From Martinezella miluonensis (GTDB lineage: Bacteria > Pseudomonadota > Alphaproteobacteria > Rhizobiales > Rhizobiaceae), in contig NZ_FMAH01000024.1 of assembly GCF_900094545.1 (NCBI RefSeq), positions 1-64,000 on the forward strand: a stretch of DNA of 64,000 bases, read 5' to 3'. Under the pieces are notes generated by a model. It was not told where the DNA came from, did no database searches, and saw only the letters and a program-made list of their open reading frames with translations. Every line of letters begins with the position of its first letter. Position 1 is the stretch's first letter. The translations under genes and the position numbers were made by a program. Positions 62,062 through 64,000 of the stretch are shown in pieces.

Positions 62062-63126
62062 ATGATGAAAAAGCACTCGATCAAAATCTCGAACGCAACC
62101 CGCTACTATCCGGGCGCCACACGGCCGGCAATCGACGATATTTCGCTGGATATCGCACCGGGCGAATTCATGACGTTTCTCGGTCCGAGTGGTTCCGGCA
62201 AGACAACCCTGCTGTCCATCATCGCCGGCTTTGTCACGCTCAACACCGGCTCGGTGGAAATCGACGGCAAGGATATCACCAATCTCAAACCGCATAAGCG
62301 CGACCTCGGCGTGGTCTTCCAGCAATATGCGCTTTTCCCGCACATGACAGTGCTCCAGAACATCGCCTATCCGCTTCGGCAAAGAGGCATCCCGAAGGCG
62401 GAGATCGAAGCGAAGGTGAGGCATGTTCTCGACCTCGTGCAGCTCGGCGATTTCGCGCATCGATTGCCCCGGCAGCTTTCGGGCGGCCAGCAGCAGCGCG
62501 TCGCGCTCGCCCGCGCCGTCGTCTACGAACCCAGGGCGCTGCTGCTCGACGAGCCGCTCGGAGCGCTCGACAAGCGCCTGCGTGACCGGCTGCAGCTCGA
62601 GATCGCCCGCATGCATCGCGAGCTCGGAATGACATTCGTTTTCGTGACGCATGATCAGGAGGAAGCCCTAACGCTGTCTGATCGTATCGCCGTTTTTAAC
62701 AGCGGGAAGATCGTGCAGGTCGGAACGCCGACGGAACTGTACCGCAACCCGAATTCGCTGTTCGTTGCAAAGTTCCTTGGAGAGTCCAACATCATGGAAG
62801 GATCAAGTCGGGGAACAAATATCGTTGTTCGTCCTGAGCATGTTCATCTGAAGATGCCGGCCAATAAGTGCTGCGAAGATGAGGTTTCGAAGGCCGCAAG
62901 AATAACCGATGTCGCCTTCGCTGGCGCCCACCTCAAGGTGGGACTGGCGTTCTCTGACGGCGTCACCGGTTCATCCTTGATCACGGCTGGCAACCCATTG
63001 CATTTCCAGCGTGGCGAAGAAGTCCTCGCTGTGTGGAACAAGGCAAACCAGCACATCGTTGCGAACGAAGACCTCACCGCCGATTCCACTGATAGCCTTC
63101 GAAATCATCTTAGTGAAGTTCGGTAG
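62062..63126 (+). CDS. PotA-like ABC importer ATPase
   Basis: This 354-residue ATPase has Walker A GPSGSGKTT near residue 40, signature LSGGQQQRV, Walker B ALLLDEPLGALD, switch FVTHDQEEA and a C-terminal TOBE domain. The ATG at 62062, or the one directly after it, gives the normal family length. The longer open frame from 61732 lies within the permease gene. It is the last gene of the cluster. Confidence 0.93.
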   Translation: MMKKHSIKISNATRYYPGATRPAIDDISLDIAPGEFMTFLGPSGSGKTTLLSIIAGFVTLNTGSVEIDGKDITNLKPHKRDLGVVFQQYALFPHMTVLQNIAYPLRQRGIPKAEIEAKVRHVLDLVQLGDFAHRLPRQLSGGQQQRVALARAVVYEPRALLLDEPLGALDKRLRDRLQLEIARMHRELGMTFVFVTHDQEEALTLSDRIAVFNSGKIVQVGTPTELYRNPNSLFVAKFLGESNIMEGSSRGTNIVVRPEHVHLKMPANKCCEDEVSKAARITDVAFAGAHLKVGLAFSDGVTGSSLITAGNPLHFQRGEEVLAVWNKANQHIVANEDLTADSTDSLRNHLSEVR

Positions 63127-63147
63127 GTCTATGCTGTCGCTTGACCC

Positions 63148-63205
63148 TTAATATGAGAACGCGGCAGTTTTGGCTCGTTTTAGCAGTTAATTTGAGAATT
63201 CCGCG
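63148..63205 (+). repeat. Short direct repeats, possible IS end relic
   Basis: TTAATATGAGAA at 63148 and TTAATTTGAGAA at 63187 are direct repeats 39 bases apart, each followed by a CG-rich stretch (CGCGGC and TTCCGCG). Closely spaced subterminal repeats like this occur at ends of some insertion sequences. No transposase remains nearby, so this may be a relic or coincidence. Confidence 0.3.
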
Positions 63206-63329
63206 ACGACGACAGGAGTTCGTTGGTGTGGAGAGCCAGTGTTACCGGCAATTGCTGTAGGGACGTGCCTCGGAGCGTTGGCTTGGATCACGTCATGGCG
63301 ACGATCGCAATAAGCCGTATAGGTCGACC

Positions 63330-64000
63330 TCAGTCCCAAGCTGGAGCAAGGCCGGGAGGATTTACAATTCGGCTTCCGGGTGTCGCTAATTTTGCGATCT
63401 CGCTCATTTCAGCGCTGGTGAGTTCGAAATCAAATACTTCCACGTTGTCGCGGATTCGATCTGCCCTCGACGACCTGGATAGGGCCACGACGCCTTGCTG
63501 TACAAGCCACCGCAGGACGATTTGCGATATGGAGCGCCCATGAGATTCAGCAATTCGCATGAGCGTCGGGTCATGAAAGACCCGCCCGACGGCCATTGCG
63601 CAATAGGCGATGATGGTCATGCCGACGCCTCTGGTTGCGGTCATCAGAAGGTCTTGATCAAGAAAAGGATGAAATTCGAACTGGTTTGCCACAAGCGGCC
63701 GGTCAGACAGTGTGACGGCCTGTGCTATCAGGGAGCGATTGAAGTTGCTGACGCCGATGTGCCGGGCTTTTCCCTGCTTCACCGTTTCGTTCAGCAGTCC
63801 GATCTGATCGGCCAGGGGAGTGGCGGCGTTCGGCCAATGCAACAAAAGCAAGTCGACATAGTCGGTGTTCAGCTTTTTCAGGCTTTCATCGACCGATTGG
63901 GCGAAGTTGTCGTTGGAATAGTTTGCGACCCAGACTTTGGTGGTAACGAAGACATCAGCGCGCCGCAAACCGGAGCGAAGGATCCCTTCTCCCACCTCCG
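63330..64000 (-). CDS. Aldo/keto reductase, 3' part only
   Basis: At least 221 residues of an aldo/keto reductase are visible. The start lies beyond the window and perhaps 50 N-terminal residues, including the catalytic Asp and Tyr, are missing. Visible motifs are VFVTTKVW (catalytic lysine), DLLLLHWPN (active-site histidine), HIGVSNFN and the C-terminal cofactor region ALSRSSRADRIRDN, where IPKS is expected. It reduces aldehydes or ketones with NADPH in relatives. No operon partner is visible. Confidence 0.88.
   Translation of the reverse strand, partial: EVGEGILRSGLRRADVFVTTKVWVANYSNDNFAQSVDESLKKLNTDYVDLLLLHWPNAATPLADQIGLLNETVKQGKARHIGVSNFNRSLIAQAVTLSDRPLVANQFEFHPFLDQDLLMTATRGVGMTIIAYCAMAVGRVFHDPTLMRIAESHGRSISQIVLRWLVQQGVVALSRSSRADRIRDNVEVFDFELTSAEMSEIAKLATPGSRIVNPPGLAPAWD

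Overview
The window looks like part of a large replicon (chromosome, chromid or megaplasmid) of a Rhizobium/Agrobacterium-type alphaproteobacterium. The evidence is high-GC, rhizobial codon usage, a palindromic intergenic repeat of the RIME type, an IS66 element, and a dense run of ABC importers, each packed with catabolic enzymes and its own LysR, GntR, LacI or IclR regulator. There are no housekeeping information-processing genes and no rRNA or tRNA genes.

Layout. 1-2809: a complete IS66 element whose left terminal repeat starts at base 1. 2940-11124: an SsuABC/ThiXYZ-type importer with a cytosine-deaminase-like amidohydrolase, an FAD-linked oxidase, an NAD(P)H quinone reductase-like flavoprotein, a creatininase-family hydrolase and a LysR regulator. 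11417-19593: one tightly coupled minus-strand operon joining a BMP-type (nucleoside/purine) importer and an 8-oxoguanine/guanine-deaminase-like enzyme to a split Rieske oxygenase, made of a Rieske-only protein, an oxygenase lacking Rieske ligands and a GST-like protein. 19732-22526: a catalytically degenerate acylphosphatase-like ORF, a gene-poor 1 kb, a ProC-like reductase and a GntR regulator. 22725-32058: a polar amino-acid importer followed by DapA-type aldolase, FAD amino-acid oxidase, aldehyde dehydrogenase, proline-racemase-family protein and two SDRs, resembling hydroxyproline-type catabolism.

32562-41944: an acid-sugar cluster (two enolase-superfamily dehydratases, SMP-30 lactonase, two SDRs, two GntR regulators, ribose-type importer) that shares a promoter motif. 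42082-43992: Kup potassium transporter. 44222-44800: relics of an AraC regulator and a FitAB toxin-antitoxin pair. 44868-53141: aldehyde and 2-hydroxyacid dehydrogenases and a CUT1 sugar importer on either side of a LacI regulator, with copies of one palindromic operator on both sides. 53208-63126: a cluster with an aldolase, flavin-reductase-like protein, cupin, LigI-like hydrolase, IclR regulator, a divergent histidine/phenylalanine ammonia-lyase homologue lacking the canonical MIO tripeptide, and a PotABCD-type importer. Two matching palindromes tie its two divergent promoters together. 63330-64000: 3' part of an aldo/keto reductase that runs off the window.

The two most interesting systems are the split Rieske oxygenase operon, which recalls the NdmCDE methylxanthine N7-demethylase, and the MIO-less ammonia-lyase cluster. 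All substrate assignments are inferences from family and context.
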